From Paralithodes platypus (Eukaryota; Arthropoda; Malacostraca; Decapoda; Lithodidae), in the NCBI GenBank assembly GCA_032716605.1, contig CM064481.1:14404444-14468443 (forward strand): DNA of 64,000 nucleotides, given 5' to 3'. Shown here piece after piece: positions 36,262 through 46,544 of the stretch; the stretch's first letter is position 1, and every line of letters begins with the position of its first letter. The position numbers were made by a program, and so were the translations under genes. A model generated the notes under the pieces. It did no database searches. It had not been told where the DNA came from and saw only the letters and a list, made by a program, of their open reading frames with translations.

Positions 36262-37747
36262 TTAAATATAGAGCAACTTCCTCCAGTGTGCCTGGATCCT
36301 GGAGGTGTACACTATGCTTGGAGTTTGTAGCATTTTAATGATCCTGTTCTCAGAAGTGTTAAGGCGCTGAATGAATTTATATGTTAGCTTTCTAATGAGT
36401 GATTTGTAACAGTGTAAGTTCATATAGGCACATAGCGTACTTGTACTCTCATATTTTGAGAGCCCCAGAAACATTTTCATGATATTGTGATATGAGATAC
36501 TTAGTCTATTCACTGTCATTTTCTTATAGTTTCCACCATAGTTGTGCTGTATACATTGGTGAGCAGTAGGAGTTGAACAATGTTATTTTTGTATCCCATG
36601 TGCACATATGAAATTTTCTTAATATTGAATTTCCCTGCATGTAAAGTTGCCTTCGCTGACGACCCATATCCTCATCATCTGAGCGATCACATGAAATATA
36701 GTGTCCTAGATACTTTACTTTACTTACTTCTTCTATAATTTCTTCATACAAATGGAATTTAGGTAGCTTTGATTTCAATAGAAGGTTAGATTTAAATATT
36801 ATGATATTGCTCTTTATAGGATTAAATTTGACTGAATGTTCGATTCCAAATTTTTCACATACTCTTAATAATTTATCCAGTCCTGCTCCAGAGGGCGCGA
36901 TTAAGGCTAGGTCATCAGCATACATGAGATGATTTACAATGGTGCTGCCAATACAGCACCCAGTGCGAGTCTTGTTCAGCTCCAGACTAAGATCATCCAT
37001 GTAGACGTTGAAAAGATACGGAGACAATATCCCCCCCTGCCTAACACCATTGGTTATGGCGAAAGAGCCTGACAGGATGTTGCCCCATCTTACACACATT
37101 TTTTGATTAGCATACCAGAAAATAAGTATCCTAACAATATAGCTAGGCACTCCCCTGTTAACTAATTTTTCAAATAAGGTTTTGTGACACACCCTATCAA
37201 AAGCCTTACTTGCATCAAGAAAACAAGAGAAAATTGAGCTATTTAGTTTGTTGTATGTATCAATCACTTCTTTCAGCACATATATGCATTGGTCTGTGCC
37301 GTGATTTTTCTTAAAGCCAAACTGATTGCTGCTGGTGACAATATATGAAGACATTCTTTCTAGCATTATCATTTCAACTACCTTACTCACCACACTAGCA
37401 AGTGCTACTGGGCGGTAGTTGTCTTTTGCTGTAATTTTACCTGATTTATCTTTAATGACAGGAACAAGTATTACGGATATCATAGACTCCGGCAGGACAC
37501 CATGCGTAAATAGACTGGTGATGCAAGAACTAAGTTTATCTATTAACAACTTATCTGCATATTTAAGATGTTCTGCATATATACCATCCAGCCCACAAGC
37601 TTTATTTAGGTTAAGTTTTCTTATGGCATTCTCAAGATCACTTTCAGTCACTTTAATGTCTTCATAATTACTATCTTTCACATATTGAATTGCACCATTA
37701 GTAGACCTTTGGTTTACACTGTTAAGTAGTTCCAATGAGTTTTCCAT
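36262..37747 (-). pseudogene. LINE-2 ORF2 reverse transcriptase core, left arm
   Basis: A 407-codon frame (37747-36524) carries the palm motifs in order: a GLDGI region (52-56), DNYRPVALASVVSK (109-122), FLDASKAFDRV with catalytic Asp178, GVRQGGILSP (234-243) and MYADD (275-279) with the Asp pair. An extra A near 36527 shifts the frame after WWK. The remaining ~85 codons continue at 36519-36262 and end at a stop. In the right arm this join is open (57165-58181). Upstream, the frame is separated from the 222-codon connecting region by a frameshift found in both arms. The motifs place it among LINE-type reverse transcriptases. I do not assign the clade. Confidence 0.85.
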
Positions 37748-38354
37748 AAGTCAGCAATGTTCTCTTCACCCGTAACCCCCTCAACACTGACAGGTAATGG
37801 TGTGTTACAATTTTGCATGGATCTGATGTCCTTCCAAAAACAGTTAGTATCCTTTTCTGCCAGACTCTTTGCAAGGGCTTCCTTCCTTAATTGGTTTTCA
37901 TTTTGCTTAATAAATCTAATGGCATATTTGGTCCTAGCCTTTGCTCTTTTGTGAAGTTCAAATATAGGCCCCTGTCTAGGCTGACCTACTTCAAGCCAAT
38001 GAGACCTAGCATCTCTGGAGGCCTGATACAGGTCAGCCACATAGTCTTGCCAACCTGGCTTATTGAATGAGGACTTATATTTACGGCTATTAAAAATACT
38101 TTCCCCCGCTTTTGATAAAGAATCTATTATACTATTGTAAAATGTAATAATGTCCTTTCTGTGTTGTGCATCACTACATTTTGGATCCCTGCATTGTGCT
38201 ACACCATTACCATCATATTGCACCCTATTTAATAAGTCCTTGGTTTTATCACAGTACATTTGGCACTCTTCATTTGAGATTACATTCCATGGAACTTTTG
38301 CCTTGATGCTATTGCTAGTTTCTGTTATTTCCGGTGCTTTATTAATTTGGATTG
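37714..38354 (-). pseudogene. LINE-2 ORF2 region between endonuclease and reverse transcriptase
   Basis: A frame of about 212 codons inside the element (its first residues read out of the adjoining MITE end). It is basic and helical (KRAKARTKYAIRFIKQNE), of the type that links endonuclease and polymerase in LINE ORF2 proteins. It ends WKTHWNYLTV then stop. The polymerase frame starts 34 bases before that stop in another frame, so one frameshift near 37730 separates them. The right arm (56094-56734) has the same stop, making this lesion older than the arms. Confidence 0.75.
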
Positions 38355-39002
38355 TTAACCCGGCAAGCGCGATAGGCCTCACGGAAGGCTTCCTATAGGG
38401 AACGCGATAGGCCTCACGGAAGCAAGACCATAAAAAAAGCCTTCCAAAAAAAAAAAGGCCCTATCAAAACAAAGGATTTTGTCTCTAGGTGAGATAATTC
38501 CCCTCTAGTACTCATCCATGTGTTTCTCACCCCTCCCCCTCCCCTCCTTCCCCGCCTTATTCCCCCCTCCCCCCCCTCCTCAATTATCACCTATTTATCC
38601 ACTTATTATCATCATTTATCGGTTATTTTTCTCTCCCGCGATAATGTAGCACAAGTGGGTTGCATAAAAGATCGTTATGCAACACCCAGACACCGGCACA
38701 CACCGCCCCGCTCGTCTCAGTTGACTCCCAGACAGCGAGAGGGGAGGGCTGCCTGTGGCTCTCTCTCGCCTGAGATTATGACCGGGTGGCCAATATCTTC
38801 GTTTTTCACCACCCAAATGCTTTTCCCACTTATTTTAGCACTCTTGAAGGTTCATATATACATCATATATGTAAAATAAAAGCATACCGAAAACAAATAA
38901 TGGTTTATATTGTAAATATAACGAATTCTGTCAGAATCCAGGGCTAGAAATGCACAAATAACTACCCTAGCACCTAGGTCTATATCGCGCTTGTCAGGTT
39001 AA
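38355..39002. mobile_element. TTAA-flanked MITE inside LINE-2 ORF2, left arm
   Basis: TTAA at 38355-38358 and 38999-39002 bracket 640 bp. Terminal inverted repeats are CCCGGCAAGCGCGATAG and CCTGACAAGCGCGATATAG (about 15 matching positions). A direct repeat of 20 bp, cgcgataggcctcacggaag, lies at 38368 and 38403 near one end, followed by A-rich stretches. The reading frame of ORF2 resumes at the TTAA on both sides (Glu-Leu-Thr before, Leu-Thr-Ile after), so the LINE was intact here before insertion. No transposase is encoded. Present at the same site in the right arm. Confidence 0.9.
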
Positions 39003-39782
39003 TTCTATAGGTATGTGGTCGTCATCCGTAATGTCGTATCTTATGGCCATTTCTGAGATAGAGTCATGAAAGTCAGAGCTAGAGATTGCATGATCAAGCC
39101 ACGACCTGGTCTCCCATGCTTCACTAACATATGTATAGCTATTTTCTGGAAGCAGGTTTTTGGAGGACAAAATTAAACCTTGCTCCTCACAAAACCTTAA
39201 CATATGTTTAGCAAACATGGAACCACCCAACTCGTGAGGGGTAGCATTCCAATCACCTACCACTGAGTAACACGTTATCTCTAATTCAGAAATTAGGCCA
39301 CCAAGCTCCCCTAACTTTTCCAAATAAAGTTCTTCATTTTCTGCACACTGATACGGTAAGTAAACACAAAATATTGCAAATTTTCTGTGTCCCACTTCCA
39401 GCTGTATTCCCGCACACCAGCTTAAATTTGTCTCAATGGTTTTAATTACACTATCTAGGCACGATCTCCACATTATTGCAACTCCCCCTGGGGGGTGACC
39501 TGCCACAATACCATCACGTGTGTCCGTAGTGGAGACCCCGTACCCATGGAAATCTTTATCTAATATGTTCAAATTACCTAAGTCCTGTTTTGTGTACCAG
39601 GTTTCCTGAAGGCAGACTATGTCACTGGTCCTTAATGTAGATACGATGTCAGGTCGCAACAGGAGATTCCTCTTTGTTTTGGGGAGTCCTCTGCAATTGT
39701 ATGAAGTTACTTTTATACTTGCTGCTGTTGTTGGTATCCCCTCCATTACTGCGAGTTGGATAGTGGTGTGCGATGCCTCCAA
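39003..39782 (-). pseudogene. LINE-2 ORF2 apurinic-type endonuclease domain, left arm
   Basis: A 262-codon frame whose last residues enter the MITE. All expected motifs of an exonuclease-endonuclease-phosphatase (APE-like) domain are visible: SYNCRG (Asn29), LQETW (Glu60), VVGDWNAT (Asp177, Asn179), SWLDHA (Asp230, His231) and the terminal DDDHIPI (Asp255-His256). The enzyme nicks target DNA to prime reverse transcription. The domain itself looks intact, but it is cut off from the polymerase by the MITE. The start shown overlaps the ORF1 end by 37 bp. The codon there is TTG, so translation may instead start internally or by reinitiation. Confidence 0.85.
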
Positions 39783-41371
39783 GTCCCAGAAGCCTCTGCA
39801 CTGTCCTCATTGGGATATTGTCTTGGTTCTCTGTACCAGTTGACATATGCATCTTCTGGCCACAGGTCAGGATTCATGAAAACATCTGGATCTGGACATT
39901 CGCTAGTTATACAAAAGGAGGCACAGGTAGTGGACCTGGAGAGGGTGGTCAGCTGTCTTACCTCTATATTTATATGTAGATTATCAGCCAAGTATGTCTT
40001 GAGATTCTCAGCAGTAACACTAGGGTTGAATCCTGTGGCAAACACCCTAGCTAGTCGGGGCCTTTTGATGGTATTGAGGCCAGTATCCTTTACCCTACCT
40101 TTAATTCCTGGCTAGTTTCTCGGTCTAGGGTGAACCTGCTCGCCTTCCCTAGAGTAGCGAGGCTTGCCATTCACCCATTTGACCATAGTCCATGGGTTTT
40201 CCCTTGCATTGGCTCCTTCATTTGGTTCAGTTTGTGTAGGTAAATTTGAGGATGGTGTAGCTGGCACTGTATTATCTTCTCTCGTTGCCGACGATAAAGA
40301 TTGCTGTTGTGTTCGGTGTTGTTGCTGTTGTGGTCGCTGCTGCTGCCACACCTGGTGTTGCCTTTGATATGAATGCTGCTGCTGGGTTAGTTTGGATTGT
40401 TGTAGTTGTCGCTGGTGTTGTTGTTTTTGTTGATGCTGTTGCTGCTGCTGCACCTGCTGTTGTTGCTGCTGCACCTGCTGCTGTTGTTGCTGCTGCACCT
40501 GCTGCTGTTGTTGCTGCTGCACCTGCTGTTGTTGATGCTGCATCTGCTGTTGTTGCTGCTGCACCTGCTGTTGTTGCTGTTGCACCTGCTGGTGCTGCTG
40601 CTGTTGTGGTTGTTGCTGCTGTTGTGGTTGTTGCTGCTGTTGTTGTTGTTGCTGTTGATGCTGTTGTTGTATGGGTCGTTGTTGTTGCTGGGGCTGTTGT
40701 GTTTGGAGTTGTTGCAGCTGTTGCTGTTGTAGTTCAGCCTGCTGTTTCTGGTGGTGGTGTTGTAGGCCTATGGGTGGTTGTTGTTGTTGATGCTGTTGTT
40801 CTAGATGCTGCTGCTGTTGTTGTGTCACTTGTGCCTGTGGTTGAGGTGGAGCGTTAGTAGAGTTATTTTCTAACTTATTCACTCTGTCAGCTACATTTGA
40901 AACCACACTGCTTATGTCCACTATGGTTTCTTTTTGACCTGTGGTACACTCTCTCATTAATTTAACTTCCATTTGGGTGTTCTTGATTTCACTAAGTAGC
41001 ACTGACACATCTATCCTATCAAATTGTATAGGTGGTAGGTCCTTTAGGTCCATGGCCACGAAAGTGGGTAAGCCCATAGCCTTACTCTCTTGTAGCAATT
41101 TAATAATGTCTTTAATGTTCTCAGCACTTTTGTTTGCACCAACTCGTTTAATATTTCGATAATTGTTATCTTCACTAGTACCAATAAGATCGAACACTCT
41201 GTTCTTGGCTGCCACAATTGTATCTTCATCATAAAAGGGCACACACAGCTGCACAATACTGTCTGTAGGTAGACTATCTATTTTATTTGATATAAAGCAT
41301 AACAGTTCGTTGATTTCAAGGCCATCACTATTTCGTCCCTGGGTTGAGATTGTCCCACCTCGCCCCGCCAT
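39746..41371 (-). pseudogene. LINE-2 ORF1 (coiled coil, Gln-rich, RNA-binding-like), left arm
   Basis: I prefer the ATG at 41371 (context aagATGGCG). The open frame extends 43 codons further upstream, but that part lies in sequence shared with the opposite-strand element. Numbering from 41500: a conserved helical N-terminal domain (about 63-140, ELLCFISNKIDSLP), a coiled-coil-like stretch (163-212), a very Gln-rich region (about 218-410), then a TAG at 40114-40112. The same frame continues for 121 codons to 39746, with an RNA-recognition-like part (RVFATGFNPS, later LWPEDAYVNWYR). ORF1 proteins coat LINE RNA. The single stop is present in both arms, so it is either an old inactivating change or a read-through codon. 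Confidence 0.75.
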
Positions 41372-41935
41372 CTTGTTTGCAAGAGATTGGTGCGGAGGAA
41401 TGGAATGCAGTGGTAGGAAGGTATGAATGGGGGCTCGACGGAATAGTGATCTACCTGCTTGGCCTGAACGACCTAAACATGTGGAATGAGACCACTGCAC
41501 GGAGTGTTAAGGACTACCTAGAGGGAGTATGGAGGAAAAGATCAGCCTCACAATAGTGAGGCTGGGGTGAGAATGCCCACGGGGGAACAATCTTCTTTTA
41601 TTCTCAACCTGTCCTTTTCCATTATAGTTTATAAGTTTATCCTAGGAGAGAGAGCCGATACTAAGGCCACACCTCGACCAGTCGAGCGTGACTCTCGCAC
41701 CAAGACCAAGACCATGATACCCAGATGACCAGGGGGGCAGATATTCCACTTCACTTTTCACTCACTTATGGACTATTCACTAACACTGTATATGTTCCAC
41801 CACTTTCTCTGTGCATTCATTGTGGAGTTATATACGTTGTTTGCTCTGTGTAGTGTTGACATAGGGTATATATGTTGATAACTTGGAGCAGCAGTTTAAT
41901 AAAGTATTATTATTATATTATTATTATTATTACCC
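41372..41935 (+). mobile_element. 3' end of a third retroelement, plus strand, left arm
   Basis: AATAAA at 41898-41903, followed by an interrupted (TTA)n to 41932, marks a LINE-like 3' end pointing right. Upstream, a short frame ends at 41556 with WNETTARSVKDYLEGVW, which could be the tail of an ORF2 protein, and ~340 bp of 3' UTR follows. It lies head to head with LINE-2, whose ORF1 start is at 41371. Family not recognised. Confidence 0.4.
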
Positions 41936-42049
41936 AAGGTACCTCTCTTCTTCTTCTTCTCTCAGATCAGATAGTACTCCCTTTCTTGTTAGCCTACACT
42001 TTCTTACTATCTTTTAAATTTGTTTTATACATTGTTAAACACTTTAGCT

Positions 42050-42350
42050 CTTCTTAATTTTCCTGTGTTCTTAATTATCTGTTCTTTCGTCAAGTTCTTT
42101 TATCCTCTTTTCTCTCCTTTTCCAACATCTATGTATTTTCTTCCCTCGTTCCCTTCTTTCTTGAATAGTAACTCTCCTATTAGTTTTCAGTGTCTTGGAT
42201 ATAATATTATGACCTGAGTATTTTTTTTTTTCCTAATTTCATTATATTATTCACATTCCAGGATAAAATGTTTTAAGTTTTTATCTCTCTTTTCTGAACA
42301 GTCTGTTGCTAGTCAGGATGACAGTAATCTTCGTCCTCAGCTACAGGCTG
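42050..42350 (-). pseudogene. Reverse-transcriptase C-terminal remnant, left arm
   Basis: On the minus strand from about 42302 a reading gives Cys-Ser-Glu-Lys-Arg ... HFILEC ... YNEIR, a Cys/His pattern typical of the C-terminal zinc-knuckle-like segment of many LINE polymerases. It has an in-frame stop after the Cys, and A-runs further on. Only this motif supports the call, and nothing upstream can be assigned. The right-arm copy (51465-51765) is the same, with a few substitutions. Confidence 0.4.
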
Positions 42351-42427
42351 CCATTTCCCTCCAACCTAACCCCCTAACCGACCTGACCTGGCCCCCCTAA
42401 ACAAACCTACGTACTCATTGCAATCTT

Positions 42428-42454
42428 GAGGTACGAGGTCGTACCTCATATAAA
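42428..42454 (+). promoter_or_regulatory. 9-bp dyad next to a TATA box
   Basis: GAGGTACGA and its exact complement TCGTACCTC (42428-42447) are separated by two bases. TATAAA follows at 42449-42454, just before repeat A copy 2. It looks promoter-like, but no transcript start or gene can be tied to it. Mirrored at 51361-51387. Confidence 0.3.
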
Positions 42455-43502
42455 GGCGACAGAAGTAAAATACCACAAGAACGAAAAACCTGAGAGCAAA
42501 ACCTCCACCCCTAACGAGCCACAGGAACGAAAATCCTGAGAGCGAAACCCCCATCCCCAACGAGATCCCAGGTCCCTTTTCCATCCCCGATTGAGTCTCT
42601 CTCTCTCTCCCAATTCATTCCACATATTATACGTCTCTCAATCACAGTCTTCTAATATACAAACCAAAATACTTTACTCACTGATATTCTTGATGTACCA
42701 CCTAAGTATGTATTTAATTATGTAACCACCATACAGGCTATAATACTTTCATTGTGTAGGTTCGAGGCAATCTAAGACACCTTAGCTTCCATTTCACACC
42801 AATCAGATCGTGATTACGTCAGCCCTGTATTTAGTTATATAACAATCATAGTCCCCCCCAATTCTAGGAATTCTATGTCTCTAACCTCCCGTTGTTTTAT
42901 CCACTAACTATATATATTCCCAACCTTCCTAATACCACCTCCATTTCACTAGACAAAATACCTAGAAGTAATTCCCAGATTAATTAGGAAATTACACTAG
43001 ACAGCCCCATAACTCACTGAGATCCACATTGCTATTTTATTGATGTACCAACTCCCTAATGTTAACATAATTTAGGGAACTTGTAAAAAGAGAAGACACC
43101 TATCTTCGTTCCCCCATTTTAGCAGTTAGCTATACATAACCTCACGTTGCATTGTTCGTCTGTCAAATTGTGTCCCTTGCCAGTTCTTGTATTGATTTAT
43201 GCCTGTTGATTTAGATAAGTTAATTACGAGTTATGTAACAACCTTTAACCACGACTCTATACACCCGATAACCCTATGCCAGTTATTGTATTGATTTACG
43301 CCTGTTAATTCGGATAAACTCACTATGACCAATCTGCAGACGATTATCAGGAGAGATGCAGGAAAGCTACCTCGTATCTCTCTCCATGACGAGTATAGAT
43401 ATATGTACCCCCGTGCTCAGTCGCCCCCCTTGCCTTGTTCTTCTAGTAACTAAGTGTATATATAATATTAACCGGAGTATGCCACCAGTATTGATACGAC
43501 AT

Positions 43503-46500
43503 AATAAAATAATAATAATAATAATATTTATTCAGTCAGCAATTTACAGAGTTGGTACCACATAGTTTGTTACAAATATGACATGTACCAGCCTTGCATA
43601 ATTCCAACTAAGGATAGCCCAATAAGGCCGTTAGGTGTATTTCCATTGGGGTCCTTGTGGGATTAGGTTAGCTGGGGAAAAGGGGAGGATAAAGAAATAG
43701 ATACTTTAGAAAAAGTATTTCTAGGGGGTTATTTTAAGATACCTTACATCCTATAGTAAATATCAGTAATCCGTAATCAGTAATCATTTTAGTTTGGTTT
43801 GTCTATCTCTTATGTCGTATTTAGTAGTAGACATAAGCTTGGTGCTCCCTTCTCGCAGCTGTCCGGTTCAGGTGTTCCTTCAGGCTACGTCTGAAGGAAT
43901 ACAGTGTTCTCTTTTCACGGACTGACTGGGGTAGGTCGTTCCAGTCTTTGATGGCAGTGAAGAAGAATGTTTGCTTACCCTGTCCTTGGATTCTCGGGAC
44001 CTTAAAATTAAACATCATGTTTCTTGTATTATGTCCACTCCTCTCATTTGCTTTAACAAAATCATTCTTTAGATACTCTGGAGCTCTGTCATAGAAAATG
44101 TTGAAGGCATTAGTTATCCTGATTTGTTTGGCCCTGTCAGAAACATTGAGCATACCTAGTGACTGAAGTTGTTCCTGGCCAACATGTAATCTGGGTCCTA
44201 GGTTCAGCATGAACCTAACCATTTTATTTTGAGTGACCTGAAGTTTGTGCTGTGCTGATTTAGATGATGCAGAGTACCAGGATGACACAGAATAGTCAAA
44301 ATGACATTGAACAAGCGCTTGGCAGAGGGTCTTTTTGGTCGCCGCGGGCAAGCATCCCACCTGTCTATACAGGTATTTTATACGTGCTCTACACTTACTC
44401 AGGATAGATTCCAAAATTGTTTCACCTGACAAACTTGCGTCCAGTTTCAGTCCGAGATATTTAACTTGTGACACTGTTGTTATAGGAATATCATTACAGT
44501 TGACCGAGAAGCCCACAATGTCTTTCAGTTTGCGTTTTGTTCCACATAAGATGGCTTCCGTCTTGCCCAGGTGAAGAGATAGTCTATTGTCCACTAGCCA
44601 TTCACTACATGATGCTAGTTCTTTGGAAAGTGAAGCGGCAATACTTATTGGGTCTTTTCCTGAAACCAGAAGCACGCTGTCGTCTGCATACAGTAATAAT
44701 TTACATGAGACGCTCAGTTCCATGTCGTTCACATAACAGAGAAAGAGTAAGGGACCAAGGATGCTTCCCTGCGGGACCCCACAGTTAATTGGCATAGGAT
44801 CAGATATATTATCATCAATTTTGACTCTTTGGGTTCTACCACTAAGATAAGATTTAAACCAGTTCACAGACCCTATGCCCATAGCTTGTAGTTTATTACA
44901 TAGGATATCATGGTCTACTGTGTCAAACGCTTTTTGTAGATCAAGAAGAACCATACCGGTGTAGTTACCTTTAGACATTTCTTTACGAATGTGATCCGTT
45001 AAGTGGATGAGACAGGAGTCTGTCGAGTACATGCATCTGAAACCTGATTGAAACTTATAGAATAGATCATTTTGTTTGAGGTAGTGTTCAATTTGGGTGT
45101 ATACCGCTCTTTCAAGGATTTTAGATACAATACATAATATGCTAACTGGTCTGTAGTTGCCAACTTCTAGTTTATTTCCTTTCTTGAATAGAGCGGTTAC
45201 AATAGCTTCCTTCAGTTCAGCAGGTACTGTGTTGGTGTTAATTGACAAGTTGATGATGTGGGTTAGGGGGCCTGCTATACCAATGGCTCCATCTCGTAGA
45301 AATTTGGCAGGAATTTTGTCTGGTCCTGTGCTCTTATGTACATTTAGGTTAGACAGCTCGTCAAAAGTGTATTTTGGTGTAACATTTTGCAATCTAAATG
45401 TGTTCGGGTGTATGTCTTTATCTCTGTAGAAATTACGAAAGGTGGCCGTTGTTGTCGTGTATATATTGAGAGGTTGAGGTAGGTTCTGTGCAAGTGTGTT
45501 TGCTATGGAAGTGAAGAAGGAGTTGAAGTAGGTTGAAATTTGTCGTTTATCGTGGCAAACCTGATCATTAATGGTGAGAGCAATATTAGTGTTAGACGAA
45601 TCCCTTGTCTTGTTGCTGTAGCCTGTTGTTTTTAGGTGCCTCCATAGTTTCTTTGGGTTATTCTGATATTCCTCTGCCTTATTGTGAAAATAATTATTTT
45701 TCGCTGATTTAATTTTCCTACTTAGTTTATTCCTGGCCCTGTTGAACTCATGTTTCAGACCTTGATCCTGTCTATGTTTCGCTAGCCTTTTTAACAGATT
45801 GCCTCTGTGTTCCAGATGGTGTAGTATGTCATTGTTGATCCATGGGTCTGACCTTGCTTTAATTCGTATGTCTTTCAGAGGAGCTATTTCGTCTAGGATG
45901 TTTGTGATGATGGTTCTGAAGCCAACCCTTGCGTCATTAACGTTTGTACTTCCAAACACTGGAGACCAGTCTGTATTCCATAAAATGTCCAGAAATGTTT
46001 CCTTATTGTAGTTTCTGAGTGACCTTGTTTTGATAATCTTGTGATTCTCTAGGGTAATTTTTGTGGTTTTCCGTGTGCAATATGTGACGAAGTGATCACT
46101 TATCCCAGTCTGTATAACCCCTGATTGGGATATTTTGTCCTCTCTGTTACAGTTTATGTGGTCTAATATTGTGGCAGTGTTCTCAGAGATACGTGTGGGG
46201 GTTGTGATGAGTTGTTTGTGATTGTGCATTGTCAGTATATGCCTATATTCTCGTACAAGCCTATCATTTCGTTGTTTGTAACACAGGTTAAAATCCCCTA
46301 GTATGATGGATTCATTCCGAGGGTCTAACGATGACAAAGTTCGTTCAAATTTGGTCAAGAATTGTGTGTCGGCTGGTGGCCTATAGCATACCCCAATTGT
46401 GATGGGTCTTGTCCTCGGCAGGTGTAGGTCGATCCACAGAGCTTCGTGATTTTCTACATGGAGGTCGGTCCTAGTTGTGTGTGTGAGGTTGTTTTTTACA

Positions 46501-46507
46501 TACAGAC
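43503..46507 (-). mobile_element. LINE-1: 5'-truncated non-LTR retrotransposon, left arm
   Basis: Ends are fixed by comparison with the unoccupied site at 30384/30385. On the minus strand it starts inside the endonuclease domain and ends with AATAAA and (TTA)n immediately before the flank. Length 3,005 bp. No clear target-site duplication is present, as in some truncated or end-joined insertions. The C-terminal tail with KDWNDLP and the microsatellite 3' end suggest a CR1/L2/Daphne-like group, which is inference. Confidence 0.9.
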
Positions 46508-46544
46508 AGCGGCACTGTCCTTGTGTTGTATGTGCCACGTGCAT
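43821..46544 (-). CDS. LINE-1 ORF2: partial endonuclease plus complete reverse transcriptase, left arm
   Basis: A 907-codon open frame. Residues 1-12 are read from flanking repeat A, so the ATG is a chance gain at the truncation point. About 20-155 is the C-terminal part of an APE-like endonuclease, with GDFN (83-86), LDH (127-129) and SDH (149-151); the N-terminal part with the first Asn and Glu motifs is missing. About 400-640 is the reverse transcriptase: STGPDKIP (404-412), NYRPVSIL (463-470), LLDLQKAFDTVDH with Asp535, GVPQGSILGP (589-598) and YADD (619-622). A long C-terminal region ends with KDWNDLP. The polymerase looks catalytically complete, but the truncated endonuclease makes autonomous retrotransposition unlikely. 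The frame is identical to that in the right arm (47273-49996). Confidence 0.85.
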   Translation of the reverse strand: MHVAHTTQGQCRCLYVKNNLTHTTRTDLHVENHEALWIDLHLPRTRPITIGVCYRPPADTQFLTKFERTLSSLDPRNESIILGDFNLCYKQRNDRLVREYRHILTMHNHKQLITTPTRISENTATILDHINCNREDKISQSGVIQTGISDHFVTYCTRKTTKITLENHKIIKTRSLRNYNKETFLDILWNTDWSPVFGSTNVNDARVGFRTIITNILDEIAPLKDIRIKARSDPWINNDILHHLEHRGNLLKRLAKHRQDQGLKHEFNRARNKLSRKIKSAKNNYFHNKAEEYQNNPKKLWRHLKTTGYSNKTRDSSNTNIALTINDQVCHDKRQISTYFNSFFTSIANTLAQNLPQPLNIYTTTTATFRNFYRDKDIHPNTFRLQNVTPKYTFDELSNLNVHKSTGPDKIPAKFLRDGAIGIAGPLTHIINLSINTNTVPAELKEAIVTALFKKGNKLEVGNYRPVSILCIVSKILERAVYTQIEHYLKQNDLFYKFQSGFRCMYSTDSCLIHLTDHIRKEMSKGNYTGMVLLDLQKAFDTVDHDILCNKLQAMGIGSVNWFKSYLSGRTQRVKIDDNISDPMPINCGVPQGSILGPLLFLCYVNDMELSVSCKLLLYADDSVLLVSGKDPISIAASLSKELASCSEWLVDNRLSLHLGKTEAILCGTKRKLKDIVGFSVNCNDIPITTVSQVKYLGLKLDASLSGETILESILSKCRARIKYLYRQVGCLPAATKKTLCQALVQCHFDYSVSSWYSASSKSAQHKLQVTQNKMVRFMLNLGPRLHVGQEQLQSLGMLNVSDRAKQIRITNAFNIFYDRAPEYLKNDFVKANERSGHNTRNMMFNFKVPRIQGQGKQTFFFTAIKDWNDLPQSVREKRTLYSFRRSLKEHLNRTAARREHQAYVYY

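Larger units (their letters stand above)
35853..41371 (-). mobile_element. LINE-2: nearly full-length non-LTR retrotransposon, left arm, dead
   Basis: Minus-strand order: ORF1 (41371 to 39746, with an in-frame TAG), ORF2 with endonuclease (39782-39003), a TTAA-flanked MITE, reverse transcriptase (38354-36262), 3' UTR (36261-35895), AATAAA and (TTA)n. ORF1 and ORF2 overlap by about 37 bp in different frames. The 5' end is uncertain: it may sit just upstream of the ORF1 ATG at 41371, where a plus-strand element begins. The 3' UTR (36100-36230) is dense in gtacag/ctgtac words. Lesions shared with the right arm are the TAG in ORF1, the ORF2 frameshift near 37730 and the MITE. A private one is the extra A near 36527. 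Confidence 0.85.

Noticed and set aside
40285..40857. Ala/Val-rich and Leu-rich frames opposite the Gln tract (also 53029-53533)
   Set aside because: They are antisense readings of CAG/CAA repeats in LINE-2 ORF1.
44335..46011. Plus-strand frames inside LINE-1 (and mirrored minus-strand frames at 47806-49482)
   Set aside because: Shadows of the 907-codon frame. They are the same in both arms only because the DNA is identical.
43490..46520. Target-site duplication at LINE-1
   Set aside because: Flanks compared with the unoccupied site join without any duplicated bases that I can see.
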